From the NCBI GenBank assembly GCA_963800395.1, contig CAWDBD010000002.1:1-64000 (forward strand): a stretch of 64,000 nt of DNA. The letters run 5' to 3'. Shown here piece by piece: positions 45,001-55,102 of this stretch; position 1 is the first letter of the stretch; the number at the start of each line of letters is the position of its first letter. The position numbers and the translations under genes were made by a program. The notes below the pieces were generated by a model. That model had not been told where the DNA came from and searched no databases. It saw only the letters and a program-made list of their open reading frames with translations. Origin of the DNA: DASSBG01 sp963800395 (lineage in GTDB: Bacteria; Pseudomonadota; Gammaproteobacteria; Xanthomonadales; Rhodanobacteraceae).

Positions 45001-45473
45001 ACCTTGCGCCCCCAACCGGTCCCGACTTGCGCGACATCCACGTGCCCGATCCGTCCTGGTGGCCCCCGGCACCGGGATGGTGGCTTCTCGCCACGGCCTT
45101 GATGCTTGCAGTGGCTGCCCTGATCTGGTGGCTGCGGCGGCACCTGCAGCGTCGCAGAAGAAGGCGCGCGCTGGATTCCGAACTGACCCAGATCCAGACG
45201 CAGTTCGAGCGCGACAAGGACCATGTGCAACTGGCCGCAGCACTGTCGAAGCTCGTTCGTCGTGTCTGCCTGTTGCGCGGTGGCGGAGCACAGTTGCGCG
45301 GCAGGGCCTGGGAGCAGGAGCTGCAACGGCTGGCCCCCGCGTGCCTGGATGGGGATGCCATGGCCGTCCTCGGCAACGCCCCGTACCGGCGCCATGCCAG
45401 TTTTGACGCGAATGCACTGCTGCAACAAAGCCGGCACTGGCTGCACACCGCAATGGAGCGGCGTGATGCCTGA
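44997..45473 (+). CDS. DUF4381 single-pass membrane protein
   Basis: The 158-residue product begins MNLAPPTGPDLRDIHVPDPSWWPPAPGWW, the family opening, followed by one membrane segment (LLATALMLAVAALIWWL) and a basic, helical cytoplasmic domain. The family always sits in MoxR/VWA operons; its role is unknown. It overlaps both neighbours. Confidence 0.88.
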   Translation: MNLAPPTGPDLRDIHVPDPSWWPPAPGWWLLATALMLAVAALIWWLRRHLQRRRRRRALDSELTQIQTQFERDKDHVQLAAALSKLVRRVCLLRGGGAQLRGRAWEQELQRLAPACLDGDAMAVLGNAPYRRHASFDANALLQQSRHWLHTAMERRDA

Positions 45474-46449
45474 CTTTGCCTGGCCATGGATGTTCCTGGT
45501 GCTGCCCCTGCCGTGGCTGGTGTGGCGCCTAGTGCCCGCTGCCCAGGTGCGTGCTGCATTGCGTCTGCCACAGCACGGCTTGAATCTTGAAGCGCGCTCA
45601 GGTCTTGCCAGGCGCCACTGGTCACCGTTGTGGCTGCTGGCCTGGCTGCTGCTGGTATGTGCGGCGGCCCGGCCGCAGCAACTGGGGCCGCCCATTGACC
45701 AGCCACGCAGCGGTCGTGCCATGATGCTGGCGATCGATATATCCGGTAGCATGCAGAATCGCGACATGCAGTTGGGCGGCCGCATGGTCAGCCGGTTTGT
45801 CGCCACCCGCGCCATTGCCGGGGACTTCATCCATCGCCGCCAGGGTGACGAGCTGGGGTTGATCCTGTTCGGGTCGCACGCCTACCTGATCACGCCGCTG
45901 ACCTATGATCTGACCACGGTTCGCAAACAGCTTGACGGCAGCGCGGTCGGTCTGGCCGGGCGAGAGACGTCAATCGGTGATGCCATCGGTGTGGCCGTGA
46001 AACGACTGGCCCCGTTGCCAGCGCAAGCCCGCGTGCTGATTCTCCTCACCGACGGGGTCAATACCTCCGGCAATCTTGCTCCGACCGACGCGGCAAAAAT
46101 AGCCAAGGCTGCAGGCGTGCGCATCTACACCATCGGTATCGGCGGCGAGGGCGGCGGGCTGCAGAGCATTTTCGGCGGCATGATGCAGGGTCCTGGTGCG
46201 CGCCTGGATGTGCGCTCGCTGACTGAGCTGGCCGAATCCACAGGCGGTCATTTCTATCGCGCAACCGACACCGCCGAGCTGGCGGCGGCCTGGCACAGCA
46301 TCGACCGCCTGGAACCAGTAAAACAGAAGGCCAGGCCACTGCGCCGCCATCGTGATCTCTTTCGCTGGCCCTTGCTCGCAGCGGTGCTTTTGGCCCTGCT
46401 GGCAGCGGCAATGCAGACCTGGCCGGGACGCCGGGAGCAGTCAGCATGA
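45466..46449 (+). CDS. VWA-domain membrane protein (BatA-like)
   Basis: The 327-residue product has N-terminal membrane segments, a VWA domain with an intact MIDAS (AIDISGSMQ) and TDGVNTSG, and a C-terminal membrane segment followed by basic residues. This is the BatA-like partner in the MoxR operon. The start overlaps DUF4381. Confidence 0.92.
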   Translation: MPDFAWPWMFLVLPLPWLVWRLVPAAQVRAALRLPQHGLNLEARSGLARRHWSPLWLLAWLLLVCAAARPQQLGPPIDQPRSGRAMMLAIDISGSMQNRDMQLGGRMVSRFVATRAIAGDFIHRRQGDELGLILFGSHAYLITPLTYDLTTVRKQLDGSAVGLAGRETSIGDAIGVAVKRLAPLPAQARVLILLTDGVNTSGNLAPTDAAKIAKAAGVRIYTIGIGGEGGGLQSIFGGMMQGPGARLDVRSLTELAESTGGHFYRATDTAELAAAWHSIDRLEPVKQKARPLRRHRDLFRWPLLAAVLLALLAAAMQTWPGRREQSA

Positions 46450-48452
46450 GTCCGGCACTGCATGACTTCCACTTCTTGCAGCCGGCCTGGTTGCTTGGCA
46501 TCCTGGTGATGCCGGTACTGCTTTGGTGGTTGTTGCGTCGAGTCGATTCAGGCAAACGACTGGAGCGTGTGGCCGACGCCGAGTTATTGCCGTTGCTCAT
46601 GGCCTCGGGCCGGACTGCCCGGCGTCTGTCACCATGGCTGCTGTCGCTGTTGTGGCTGTTGACATGCGTGACCCTGGCCGGCCCGGCCTGGCAGCGTTTG
46701 CCAACTCCCGTCGAGCAAAGCCGGAATGCACGCGTGATGGTGCTGTCGCTGGCCGACAGCATGCTGGCTACGGACCTGAAACCCGACCGGCTGGCGCGTG
46801 CACGCTTCAAGATCCGCGACCTGCTGGAAGCTGGCCGTGACGCGCAGAATGCACTGGTGGCCTATGCCGGCCAGGCTTTCGTGGTGGCCCCGCTTACCGC
46901 CGATAGCGATACGGTGATCAATTTCCTGTCTTCACTGAAACCGGATGTCATGCCGGTGGCGGGTGACCGCGCTGATCGAGGCATCAACAAGGCGGTCGAA
47001 CTGCTGCATCAGGCCGGTTTCGAGCACGGTGACGTGATCCTTGTGGCCGATCATGCCGGCGACCGAGCCATTGCGGCGGCTGGCCAGGCTCTGCAGCAGG
47101 GCATCCACGTCTCCGTGCTCGGCGTGGGCACGGACAAGGGCGCACCGGTAGCGCTGGACGATGGCGGTTTTCTCAGTGATGACAAGGGCAATATCGTGAT
47201 TCCGCGCCTGGCATTGTCGCAGTTGCGGGCGGTGGCAAAAGCGGGCGGCGGTACCTACCGCAATCTGGGTGCCGACGACGGCGATGTGCAGGCCCTGATC
47301 GCTGCCAGCCATCATGCCGGGAACAAAGACGCGAACCAGAGCAAGGCGCTCAAGGCCAATCAGTGGCGGGATCAGGGACCGCTACTGCTGTTGTTGCTGG
47401 TACCCCTGGCAGCGCTGGGATTCCGCCGCGGCTGGTTGATGCTTCTGGCGCTCGCACTGGTACTGCCCACCGGGCGCGCGCGCGCAGGTATTGCCTGGTC
47501 CGACCTGTGGCGCAATCACGATCAGCAGGCAGCGCACGCACTGGCCAGCAACAAGCCCGAACAGGCCCTCAAGCAGGCGCGCAGTAACGGCTTGCGCGGG
47601 TCTGCGGCCTACCGCAATGGCGACTTCAAGAATGCGGCCAGTGCATTCGCCAAGGGGCACAGTGCTCAGTCGCAATACAACCTTGGCAACGCTCTGGCAC
47701 GGCAAGGTCAATACAAGCAGGCGATGCAGGCGTGGGACAGGGCGCTGAAGATGGACCCCGACCTGGCCGATGCTCGCGCCAACCGCAAGGCCGTGGCAGA
47801 CTGGCTCGCGCGGCAGCACAAGAGCAAACCCTCGAGCAATCCTTCGGGCAAGAAGCCGGACAAGAAGAACGGGAAATCGGGCTCCTCCGGGCAATCGGGA
47901 CAGCAGGGCAAGCGTGGCAAGCAGGGCAAACCGAAGCCATCGCCGGACCAGGGCAGCAACAACGGCTCCGGAAACAAGACTCAAGAAAACGGTCACGAGA
48001 ACAAGTCTGCGGACAAGGCCGATGCTGCGCCGTCAGGCAAGGATCAAGCCGGCTCGCCAGGACAAAAGAGCGGCAAGGCAGAACGGGGCAAGCAACAGCC
48101 CTCGAGCGCAAGTTCGTCACGCGAGCCGGAAGCATCGGCATCGACCATGCCGGCGCCCGCGCTTTCCAGCGAGGCGCCACCCAAGGCGCTGAGTCGCGAG
48201 CAGGCACAACGCCAGCAAAGCGAAAAACAGGCCGCGCAGCAGGCGGTTCGCAAGGCCCTGGACAAGCAGTTGCAGAAGACCGAACGTGCCCCAGTGCATC
48301 GCTTCGGCACATCCAGACACCCCTATGACAAGGCCTTGTCGCCGGCCATGCGCCAATCGCTCGAGCGCGTGCCTGATGACCCCGGCGGCCTGCTGCGGCG
48401 CAAGTTCATGCTGGAATACCAGCAGCGACAACAACAGGAAGATGGCTCATGA
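46446..48452 (+). CDS. VWA and TPR domain protein (BatB/BatC-like fusion) with degenerate MIDAS
   Basis: The 668-residue product joins a membrane-anchored VWA domain (residues about 90-290) to a TPR region (QSQYNLGNALARQGQYKQAMQAWDRALKMDPDLADARANRKAV) and a long Lys/Ser/Gln-rich disordered region. It ends with PYDKALSPAMRQSLERVPDDPGGLLRRKFMLEYQQRQQQ. It corresponds to BatB and BatC of Bacteroides fused. The MIDAS motif is VLSLADSMLATD where family members usually have DxSxS, so the leading Asp and first Ser are missing and metal-dependent ligand binding may be lost. Confidence 0.9.
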   Translation: MSPALHDFHFLQPAWLLGILVMPVLLWWLLRRVDSGKRLERVADAELLPLLMASGRTARRLSPWLLSLLWLLTCVTLAGPAWQRLPTPVEQSRNARVMVLSLADSMLATDLKPDRLARARFKIRDLLEAGRDAQNALVAYAGQAFVVAPLTADSDTVINFLSSLKPDVMPVAGDRADRGINKAVELLHQAGFEHGDVILVADHAGDRAIAAAGQALQQGIHVSVLGVGTDKGAPVALDDGGFLSDDKGNIVIPRLALSQLRAVAKAGGGTYRNLGADDGDVQALIAASHHAGNKDANQSKALKANQWRDQGPLLLLLLVPLAALGFRRGWLMLLALALVLPTGRARAGIAWSDLWRNHDQQAAHALASNKPEQALKQARSNGLRGSAAYRNGDFKNAASAFAKGHSAQSQYNLGNALARQGQYKQAMQAWDRALKMDPDLADARANRKAVADWLARQHKSKPSSNPSGKKPDKKNGKSGSSGQSGQQGKRGKQGKPKPSPDQGSNNGSGNKTQENGHENKSADKADAAPSGKDQAGSPGQKSGKAERGKQQPSSASSSREPEASASTMPAPALSSEAPPKALSREQAQRQQSEKQAAQQAVRKALDKQLQKTERAPVHRFGTSRHPYDKALSPAMRQSLERVPDDPGGLLRRKFMLEYQQRQQQEDGS

Positions 48453-50143
48453 TGCGAATTGTCCTGCTCGTTCTGTGCCTCATGGCAAGCACGCCGGCTC
48501 TGGCCACCAAGGTGCGCGCCTTTCTGGATCGTGACACCGTTCATCTCGGCGACACCGTTACGCTCAATGTGTCGGCCACGGATGCCGTCGCCGTCCAGGC
48601 CCCGGACTTCAGCGTGCTGGTGCCCGATTTCGTGCTCCACGGTACCAGCCGCAACCAGAGCATACGCATCGACAATGGCAAGGTCAGCAAGACCGTGCTG
48701 TTTGCCGTGGCGCTTGATCCACGGCACACCGGGAAGATCACCATTCCGGCATTCACGGTGGACGGACAGAGCAGCAAGCCACTGGTCCTGAACGTGTTGC
48801 CTGCGGACAGCCGGGCTTCGGGGGCGCCGGGTGACCCCGTGTTCCTGCGTGCCGACATCGAGCCCCGCAGTCTTTATGTTGGCCAGCAGGCATACCTGAG
48901 CATCAAGCTCTACTATGCCGGCGGCAGCCTGCAGGGCAAGCTGGATGATCCGGACGTGAGCAGTGCCGACCTGCAGCCCCTGGGCAAGCAGCATCAGTAC
49001 CAATCGCAGCAGGCAGGACAGATGTATCGCGTGGTCGAACGCGACTATGCCGTGATCCCGCGCGACCCGGGCACACTCACTATTCCTCCGGTCCGCTTTC
49101 GTGGGCAACTGATTGCCGGTTCCAGCGGTTTTTTTGGCAACGCCCGGTCGTTCTCGGAGAAATCCCGGGCGCTTGAACTTGATGTGCGGCCCGAACCGGC
49201 CTCTGCCGGTAGTGGGCCCTGGTTGCCCGCGCGCTCAGTGAGTCTGTCCATGCAGGGTCTTCCTGAGGCGGGGAAAGCCAGTGTCGGCACGCCGATCACG
49301 GTGACAGTGACCGAGAAGGCGTTGGGTCTCGGTTCCGAGAGCCTGCCCGATCCCACGCTGCCGGCCATTGACGGTGCCGAGATCTATCCGGACAAGTCTC
49401 AGGGCCAGAACGACGCCGATGGCCAGTGGATCGAAGGCACGCGGGTGCGCAAATTTGCCGTCGTTCCCACGCGACCCGGAACGCTGGAGATACCGGCTCT
49501 GGCCGTGGATTGGTGGAACGTGCAAACCGACAAGCCGGAAACGGCGTCGGTACCTGCGCGCAGCCTGGAAGTCGCCGGTGCCGCGGTCACGAGCAGCAGC
49601 ACGGCTGCGCCGCCGCCGCGGGCGTTGGTGAGCACGGGCAACAGTCCGGCATCGCTGTCATCGACGCCGTCCTCAGCGGCCGCGCCGGCTGTTGCAGCAG
49701 CGCAGCCTGGATTCTGGCGCTGGCTGGCGCTGGCGCTGGCAGGTCTTTGGTTGTTGACGTTGTTGTTTCTGGTCGTGCTCTGGTGGCGTCGGCGCGCGCA
49801 CATAGCAGCTCCTGCGCGGTTCGAATCGGCTTCCGAGAACAGTGCTGGCACACGCCAGCAGTTTCGCGCTGCCAGTGATACCGTCGGCCAGGCGCAGGCC
49901 GTACTGGCCTGGGCCCGCGCCGAGCGGCCAGTGATCCGAAATCTGGGCGATCTGGCCGCGCACCTGACGGACGACACCCAGAAAAAGATCTTGCAGGAGC
50001 TGGAACAGGCGCGTTTTGACGACCGCACCACGCCACCCCAACCAGCTGCCGTCCGCAAAGCCTTCGCCAGAGGCTTTGCCTGGCGGCAGGATGAAGAACG
50101 GTCGGGCGAAGACCTGCTGCCACCACTATACCCTCGGCGGTAG
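48449..50143 (+). CDS. BatD-like protein (oxygen-tolerance family)
   Basis: The 564-residue product has a signal peptide (ending PALATK), Ig-like beta domains (FLDRDTVHLGDTVTLNVSATDAV, PRSLYVGQQAYLSIKLYY, YAVIPRDPGTLTIPPVRFRG) and one membrane segment near residue 430. A short cytoplasmic tail follows. This is the BatD layout and the last gene of the operon; a candidate terminator follows. Confidence 0.9.
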   Translation: MMRIVLLVLCLMASTPALATKVRAFLDRDTVHLGDTVTLNVSATDAVAVQAPDFSVLVPDFVLHGTSRNQSIRIDNGKVSKTVLFAVALDPRHTGKITIPAFTVDGQSSKPLVLNVLPADSRASGAPGDPVFLRADIEPRSLYVGQQAYLSIKLYYAGGSLQGKLDDPDVSSADLQPLGKQHQYQSQQAGQMYRVVERDYAVIPRDPGTLTIPPVRFRGQLIAGSSGFFGNARSFSEKSRALELDVRPEPASAGSGPWLPARSVSLSMQGLPEAGKASVGTPITVTVTEKALGLGSESLPDPTLPAIDGAEIYPDKSQGQNDADGQWIEGTRVRKFAVVPTRPGTLEIPALAVDWWNVQTDKPETASVPARSLEVAGAAVTSSSTAAPPPRALVSTGNSPASLSSTPSSAAAPAVAAAQPGFWRWLALALAGLWLLTLLFLVVLWWRRRAHIAAPARFESASENSAGTRQQFRAASDTVGQAQAVLAWARAERPVIRNLGDLAAHLTDDTQKKILQELEQARFDDRTTPPQPAAVRKAFARGFAWRQDEERSGEDLLPPLYPRR

Positions 50144-50176
50144 TGCGTCCCGGGACCACCCGCATGTTGCGCACGA

Positions 50177-50228
50177 ATCGCCCCTCCCGCAGTCAGCCAT
50201 GATCTTGCCGGGGCGGGATTTTTTCTGC
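50177..50228 (+). terminator. Possible terminator after the moxR-Bat operon
   Basis: CGCCCC and GGGGCG arms (with the neighbouring CCCGC and GCGGG) enclose a large loop and are followed by ATTTTTTC. The stem is short for its loop, so this is tentative. Confidence 0.3.
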
Positions 50229-50345
50229 TGTCAGGCGGCAAGTGCGAGAGACGAAAGAATCCATGTAGACTGTGAGCGGGAAATTTCCGGGGAATACGTC
50301 CATGCCTGATTTCGCATCTGTCGCAGCAGCCGAGCGAGGCTGCGC

Positions 50346-51632
50346 ATGAAGCTTGCCCTGCACACGCAAATGGCCATCGGTTTCATTGTTGGTACAGTGG
50401 CGGGCATGGCCTGCTGGGCCTGGGCTGGTGATGCGCAATGGCTGGGTATCCTGATGGACTATGTGACGCAGCCGGTGGGCGAACTGTTCCTGCGTCTGCT
50501 GTTCATGCTGGTGGTGCCACTGGTGTTCTCGGCGCTTGTCCTGGGCGTGGTGGAAATCGGTGATCCGCGCTCTCTGGGCCGGATCGGTGGCAAGACGCTG
50601 CTGTGGATCCTGCTGGTGACCGGCATTGCAGTCACCATCGGCCTGGTACTGACCAATCTGCTGCAGCCGGGACAGGGCGTGCCACCGGAGGTCGGGCAGT
50701 CGCTGCTGGCGCAGGCCAGTGAACGCGCATCCGACATTGCCGGCAGTCGCGGTGCTGTGTCGATACGCGAGGTGCTGCTGGGCATTGTGCCGCGCAATCC
50801 GGTTGATGCGGCCGCCAAGGGCAATCTGATTGGTCTGATGTTCTTCTCGCTGATGGTGGGTATCGCGGCCGCGGTGATCCGCAGCGACTCCACGCGCACC
50901 TTCGTGTCCACCGTTGAAGGGCTGTATGAAATCAGCCTGAAGCTTATCGATTGGGTGATTCGGCTGGCGCCCTGGGCCGTGGCGGCGCTCCTGTTCAATC
51001 TCACGGCACGTCTGGGCTACGACGTGCTGCTGCAGTTGAGCCGCTATGTCGGCGTGGTGCTGCTGGCGCTGGTGCTTCAGACCTTCGTGGTGCTTCCTGT
51101 GCTGGTGCGCTTCATTGGTGGCATGAGTCCGCGGCGATTTTTTCGCGATTCGCAGACCGCCATGCTGACCGCGCTGTCGACCTCATCCAGCAGCGCCACC
51201 TTGCCCACCACCTTGCGCGCTGCCGAAGAAAAGCTGGGCGTGCCCCGCCAGGTCAGCCGTTTCGTGTGCACTCTGGGCGCCACTGCCAACATGAATGGCA
51301 CTGCCTTGTACGAAGGCATCACGGTGCTTTTTCTGGCCCAGTTCTTCGGTGTCGACCTGGGCCTTGCGCAACAGGTTCTGGTGCTGCTGATCTGTGTGCT
51401 GGGCGGCATCGGCGCGGCCGGCGTGCCGGGTGGCTCGCTGCCCGTGATCGCGATGATCCTGGGCTTGTTTGGCGTGCCACCCGAAGGCATCGGCCTGATT
51501 CTGGGCGTCGACCGCTTCCTGGACATGTGTCGCACCACCCTCAATGTCACTGGTGATCTTGCCGGTGCGGTTGTCATCTCGCGCGGCGAGGCCGGTGCCC
51601 AGAGCCATGAGCTGCAGGATTCGACGGTCTGA
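50346..51632 (+). CDS. Dicarboxylate/amino acid:cation symporter (DAACS family)
   Basis: The 428-residue inner-membrane protein has the DAACS pattern: VPLVFSALVLGVVEIGD, the serine-rich hairpin STSSSSATLPTTLRAAEE, TLGATANMNGTALYEG, and LGGIGAAGVPGGSLPVI. It should take up glutamate, aspartate or C4-dicarboxylates with H+ or Na+. Substrate is not readable from the sequence. It overlaps the truncated DUF2961 gene by 26 bases. Confidence 0.9.
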   Translation: MKLALHTQMAIGFIVGTVAGMACWAWAGDAQWLGILMDYVTQPVGELFLRLLFMLVVPLVFSALVLGVVEIGDPRSLGRIGGKTLLWILLVTGIAVTIGLVLTNLLQPGQGVPPEVGQSLLAQASERASDIAGSRGAVSIREVLLGIVPRNPVDAAAKGNLIGLMFFSLMVGIAAAVIRSDSTRTFVSTVEGLYEISLKLIDWVIRLAPWAVAALLFNLTARLGYDVLLQLSRYVGVVLLALVLQTFVVLPVLVRFIGGMSPRRFFRDSQTAMLTALSTSSSSATLPTTLRAAEEKLGVPRQVSRFVCTLGATANMNGTALYEGITVLFLAQFFGVDLGLAQQVLVLLICVLGGIGAAGVPGGSLPVIAMILGLFGVPPEGIGLILGVDRFLDMCRTTLNVTGDLAGAVVISRGEAGAQSHELQDSTV

Positions 51633-52887
51633 CGCCTGTCTGACAGTTTTCTGGCTGGCCATGCCTGTGATGCTGGCTGCCCAGGTACCACCCGACTGGG
51701 CGTTGTGGAAATCGCCTGCTGCGATGGCCGGTCTTGACGCCAGCATGATCAGCGTCGAGTTGTCGAGCTTCTGCGGCGACAATTGTCGCTATGACCGCAG
51801 TGGCCGCGGCAGTGAACCGCCTGCTCAGAATCCTTTCCCCGATAGGTGGCTGTACCGTGATGGTGAAGATGCCGTGCTCTATGACGATCCCGGCTCTGGT
51901 GTGGTCTCGCGGATCTGGCTCACCACGGGCGGACCGTCGCCGGCCTGCCTGAACCCTGGCATGCATCTCAGACTGTATTTTGGGGATGTGGATATCCCGC
52001 AGATCGACATGCCCCTAGCCCAGGTCTTCGATGGTAGTACGCCACCATTCACCTCGCCGCTGGTGTTCGATGCGGGATATGCCAGCGGCGGCTATGCAAG
52101 CTACGTACCGATACCCTATGCACGCGGATTGCGCATCGCGGTGAGTGGTCTGGACTCGTCGGGGGCATGTAGCGGCATCGAGCCTCCGCTGCTGTGGTAT
52201 CAGATCGATGCGCAACGGTTGCCGCCCGGGCAGGTAGTTGACGACTTTGCGGCGTCCGCGGATCCCGTCGCACTGCGCGCATTCATGGCCAGCCAGGGCG
52301 AGGATCCCTGGCAGCGCGGTCTGCCGGTGAACTCGAGTTCGCTGAATGTCGCGCCCGGTCAGACGGCCGTGGTGGCGCAGGCATCGGGTGAGGGATGGCT
52401 GGCAGGCCTGCGTTTCCGGCTCGATCCGGCTGCTTGGGGCAAGACGAGACTCGATATCGACAGCGACGGGCAAAGCGTGCTCTCGCTGCCACTGGATCGC
52501 GCCTTTGTCGTGACAGCGGATGATGAAGTGCAGGCACGTTCACCTCTGTTCGGACTGGACCAGAATGGTTGGTTGTACATGTGGTGGCCGATGCCCTACC
52601 GGCAGAGTCTAACTGTGAGCCTGACGGCAACCAGTCTCACGCAGTCAGTCGCAATAGAAGACGCCTATGTGCTGGATGCGGCACCGGTATCGGCCAATGC
52701 CGGCTACTTTCGTGCTGCGGGCAGCGTAGGGCATGCCTTCGGGCGAGCTTGTTCGGAATGGCCCGGTTCTGCGGCTCGGCCAAGTCAGGGCTGGCGGGGG
52801 AGCACCTTGCCCGGATTCATGATGCCCTGCGGATCCAGGGCCTGCTTGATCGACTGCATCATGGCCAGCCCGACCGGGTCCTTGTAG
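51607..52887 (+). pseudogene. DUF2961 family secreted protein, 3' truncated
   Basis: The first 370 or so residues read as a DUF2961 protein: a signal-like N-terminus (FWLAMPVMLAAQ), LYDDPGSGVVSRIWLTTGG, MHLRLYFGDVDIPQIDMPLAQVF, and NGWLYMWWPMPYRQSLTVSL up to NAGYFRAAG. Normally the domain continues with many more residues. Here the frame instead runs into the antisense strand of the neighbouring FAD oxidase gene from about 52725 and stops at 52887, overlapping it by about 103 bases. The C-terminal part is therefore missing. Function of the family is unclear; DUF2961 proteins are associated with sugar-related enzymes. Confidence 0.65.
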
Positions 52888-54206
52888 CGGCGCATGGCAT
52901 CCCGCTTGAGCTGGCCAATGCCGTGTTCGGCGCTGATCGAGCCTTCGGCGGCATGTACGGCGTCGTGCACCAGCGTATACACGGCATTCTGCTGTTCCAG
53001 CAGCCCGGGTTCGCTCCATTTTCCACCGGGCGCCACGTTGTAGTGCAGGTTGCCGTCACCCAGGTGGCCGAAGATCACGTGGCGGATGCCGGGGAACGCT
53101 TCTTGCAGTGCCCGATTGGTGCTTTCGACGAACGTGGCGATGCGCGAAACCGGGATCGAGATGTCATGCTTTATGGCCTTGCCCATTTCCTTCTCGGCCA
53201 TCGGGATGCTCTCGCGAAGATGCCACAGTGCGCTACTCTGTGCCCCGGAGCCGGCAATCACTGCATCGACGACGCAACCGTTCTCGATGGCCTCGCCCAG
53301 CACCGTCTCAAAACGCTGGCGGGCATGCTCCTCGCTTTCGCTGTCGGACAACTCCAGCAGTACATACCAGGGCAGTTCTGCCGCATCGCTGTCGAAGGGC
53401 AGGCTCTGTTGCGGGAAGCAGTCGGTCACTGCGCGCAGGCAGTCGCCCGCCATCAGTTCGAAGCCGGTAAGGGATGCGGCAAATCCGCGGCGCGTCAGCG
53501 AGAGCAGATCCACGGCCTGCTCGATTGAATGCAGCGCCAGCAAGGCGGTGCAGCGGGCGGCAGGTTGCGGAAACAGTTTGAGCGTGGCGGCAGTGATGAT
53601 GCCCAGGGTGCCTTCGCTGCCGATGAAAAGGTCACGCAGGCTGTAGCCGGTATTGTCCTTGCGCAGCCCGCGCAAGCCATGCCAGATCTCGCCGCTGGCG
53701 GTCACCACTTCCAGCCCCAGGGTAAGTTCGCGCATGCTGCCGTAGCGCAGCACCTGGGTGCCACCGGCATTGGTCGCCAGGTTGCCGCCGATGGTGCAAC
53801 TTCCTTCGGCAGCCAGGCTGAGAGGGAACAGCCTTCCGCCGTCGCTGGCTGCGTTCTGTACGTTCTGCAGCACGCAGCCGGCTTCGACTTCCATCGTGTC
53901 GTTGTCGCTGTCGATGCCGCGAATCCGATTCATCCGTGCCACAGACAGCACGATGGCCTTGCCGGAGCCATCCGGCGTTGCGCCACCGCACAGTCCGGTG
54001 TTGCCGCCTTGCGGCACGATCGGCGTGCCAACCCCGGCACAGCAGCGCACCACAGCGGCGACCTCCTCGGTTGATCCGGCACGCACAACGGCCTGTGCCG
54101 TGCCGCTGTAGCGTTCGCGCCAGTCGGTCAGGAAAGGTGCGGCGTCGGCGCCGGTGAGCACGTGCCCGCTGCCCACAATGTCACGCAAGTTGTCCAGGTG
54201 GTCCAT
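52785..54206 (-). CDS. FAD-linked oxidase of the GlcD / D-2-hydroxyacid dehydrogenase type
   Basis: The 473-residue product has the VAO-type FAD-binding phrases PIVPQGGNTGLCGGATPDGSG and LAAEGSCTIGGNLATNAGGTQVLRYG. The C-terminal FGHLGDGNLHYNVAPGG, ISAEHGIGQLKR and MQSIKQALDPQGIMNPGKVLP are those of D-lactate, glycolate and D-2-hydroxyglutarate dehydrogenases. Exact substrate cannot be decided from the sequence. Its 3' end is overlapped by the readthrough tail of the truncated DUF2961 gene. Confidence 0.9.
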   Translation of the reverse strand: MDHLDNLRDIVGSGHVLTGADAAPFLTDWRERYSGTAQAVVRAGSTEEVAAVVRCCAGVGTPIVPQGGNTGLCGGATPDGSGKAIVLSVARMNRIRGIDSDNDTMEVEAGCVLQNVQNAASDGGRLFPLSLAAEGSCTIGGNLATNAGGTQVLRYGSMRELTLGLEVVTASGEIWHGLRGLRKDNTGYSLRDLFIGSEGTLGIITAATLKLFPQPAARCTALLALHSIEQAVDLLSLTRRGFAASLTGFELMAGDCLRAVTDCFPQQSLPFDSDAAELPWYVLLELSDSESEEHARQRFETVLGEAIENGCVVDAVIAGSGAQSSALWHLRESIPMAEKEMGKAIKHDISIPVSRIATFVESTNRALQEAFPGIRHVIFGHLGDGNLHYNVAPGGKWSEPGLLEQQNAVYTLVHDAVHAAEGSISAEHGIGQLKRDAMRRYKDPVGLAMMQSIKQALDPQGIMNPGKVLPRQP

Positions 54207-54367
54207 GCTTTGGTGTTTCCATTAGTCACGCCCACGATGACCATCATTGTAAACATACCCGGCCCGGATAGCCGCGATACCGGTAGCGGTGAAGTTGTCG
54301 GATCGTCGTCCTGCCCTTGTGCCCCCTCGGTCGACAGGCAACGGGAAGACGGCCGGGTCGCTGTGGC

Positions 54368-54895
54368 TCAGCTAGTGGACACGGCTTGTCGCAGAGCGCG
54401 GCTCACACCAGCGCCATGGGCACACAGCACGATGCGTTCGGGCAGACGCTGTTCGGATGCGTGCAGGCGAATGGTATCGACGGCAATGCGGGCGGCAGCA
54501 GCAAGCGGATAGCCGTACACGCCGCAACTGATGGCCGGGAAGGCGATGCTGTCGAGGTGCCGGGCGGCTGCCAGACGCAGCGCATTCCGATAACAGCTGG
54601 CCAGCAGTTCCGCCTCGCCGTGCGTGCCGCCATGCCAGACAGGCCCGACGGTGTGGATGACATGAAGTGCCGGCAACTCGAATCCCGGCGTTATGCGAAC
54701 CTGGCCCGTCGGGCAACGTACCCCGGGTTCACTCTCCGGCAGTTTCAGGCAGGCCGCCAGCAGTTCCGGTCCGGCGGCTGCATGGATGGCGCCATCGACC
54801 CCACCACCTCCAAGCAGTGAAGGCTGGGCTGCATTGACTATCGCGTCCACCTGCAGTTGGGTAATGTCGGTTTCCAGGATTTCGATCTGCGGCAT
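54368..54895 (-). CDS. Macro-domain protein (O-acetyl-ADP-ribose deacetylase-like)
   Basis: The 175-residue product is a single macro domain with the ADP-ribose-binding phrases DAIVNAAQPSLLGGGGVDGAIHAAAG, and FPAISCGVYGYPLAAAA further on. It resembles YmdB, which removes acetyl from O-acetyl-ADP-ribose and can affect RNase III in E. coli. It lies on the same strand as the FAD oxidase, 161 bases upstream of it. Confidence 0.9.
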   Translation of the reverse strand: MPQIEILETDITQLQVDAIVNAAQPSLLGGGGVDGAIHAAAGPELLAACLKLPESEPGVRCPTGQVRITPGFELPALHVIHTVGPVWHGGTHGEAELLASCYRNALRLAAARHLDSIAFPAISCGVYGYPLAAAARIAVDTIRLHASEQRLPERIVLCAHGAGVSRALRQAVSTS

Positions 54896-55102
54896 GGGAC
54901 GATACGTCTGCTTGCACTGGGCAGCATCCTACTCCATTGGCTCGGCCCGCCGACAGTTCGAGACCATCGTTTGCCATCATGATTGTGCCGTGAGGAGTCA
55001 GCTCTCCGGGCACCAGTCTGCTTCCCTGGCTGGTTTATCGCTGTTCTGCCGGAGTCGCTGCGCACGCTCTGGCATACTGCGAGGTTGCTGCATGGAGCTG
55101 AT

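Noticed and set aside
44023..45453. A 476-codon minus-strand frame opposite the DUF58 and DUF4381 genes.
   Set aside because: The plus-strand genes overlap in a standard operon and have family motifs; the antisense product has none.
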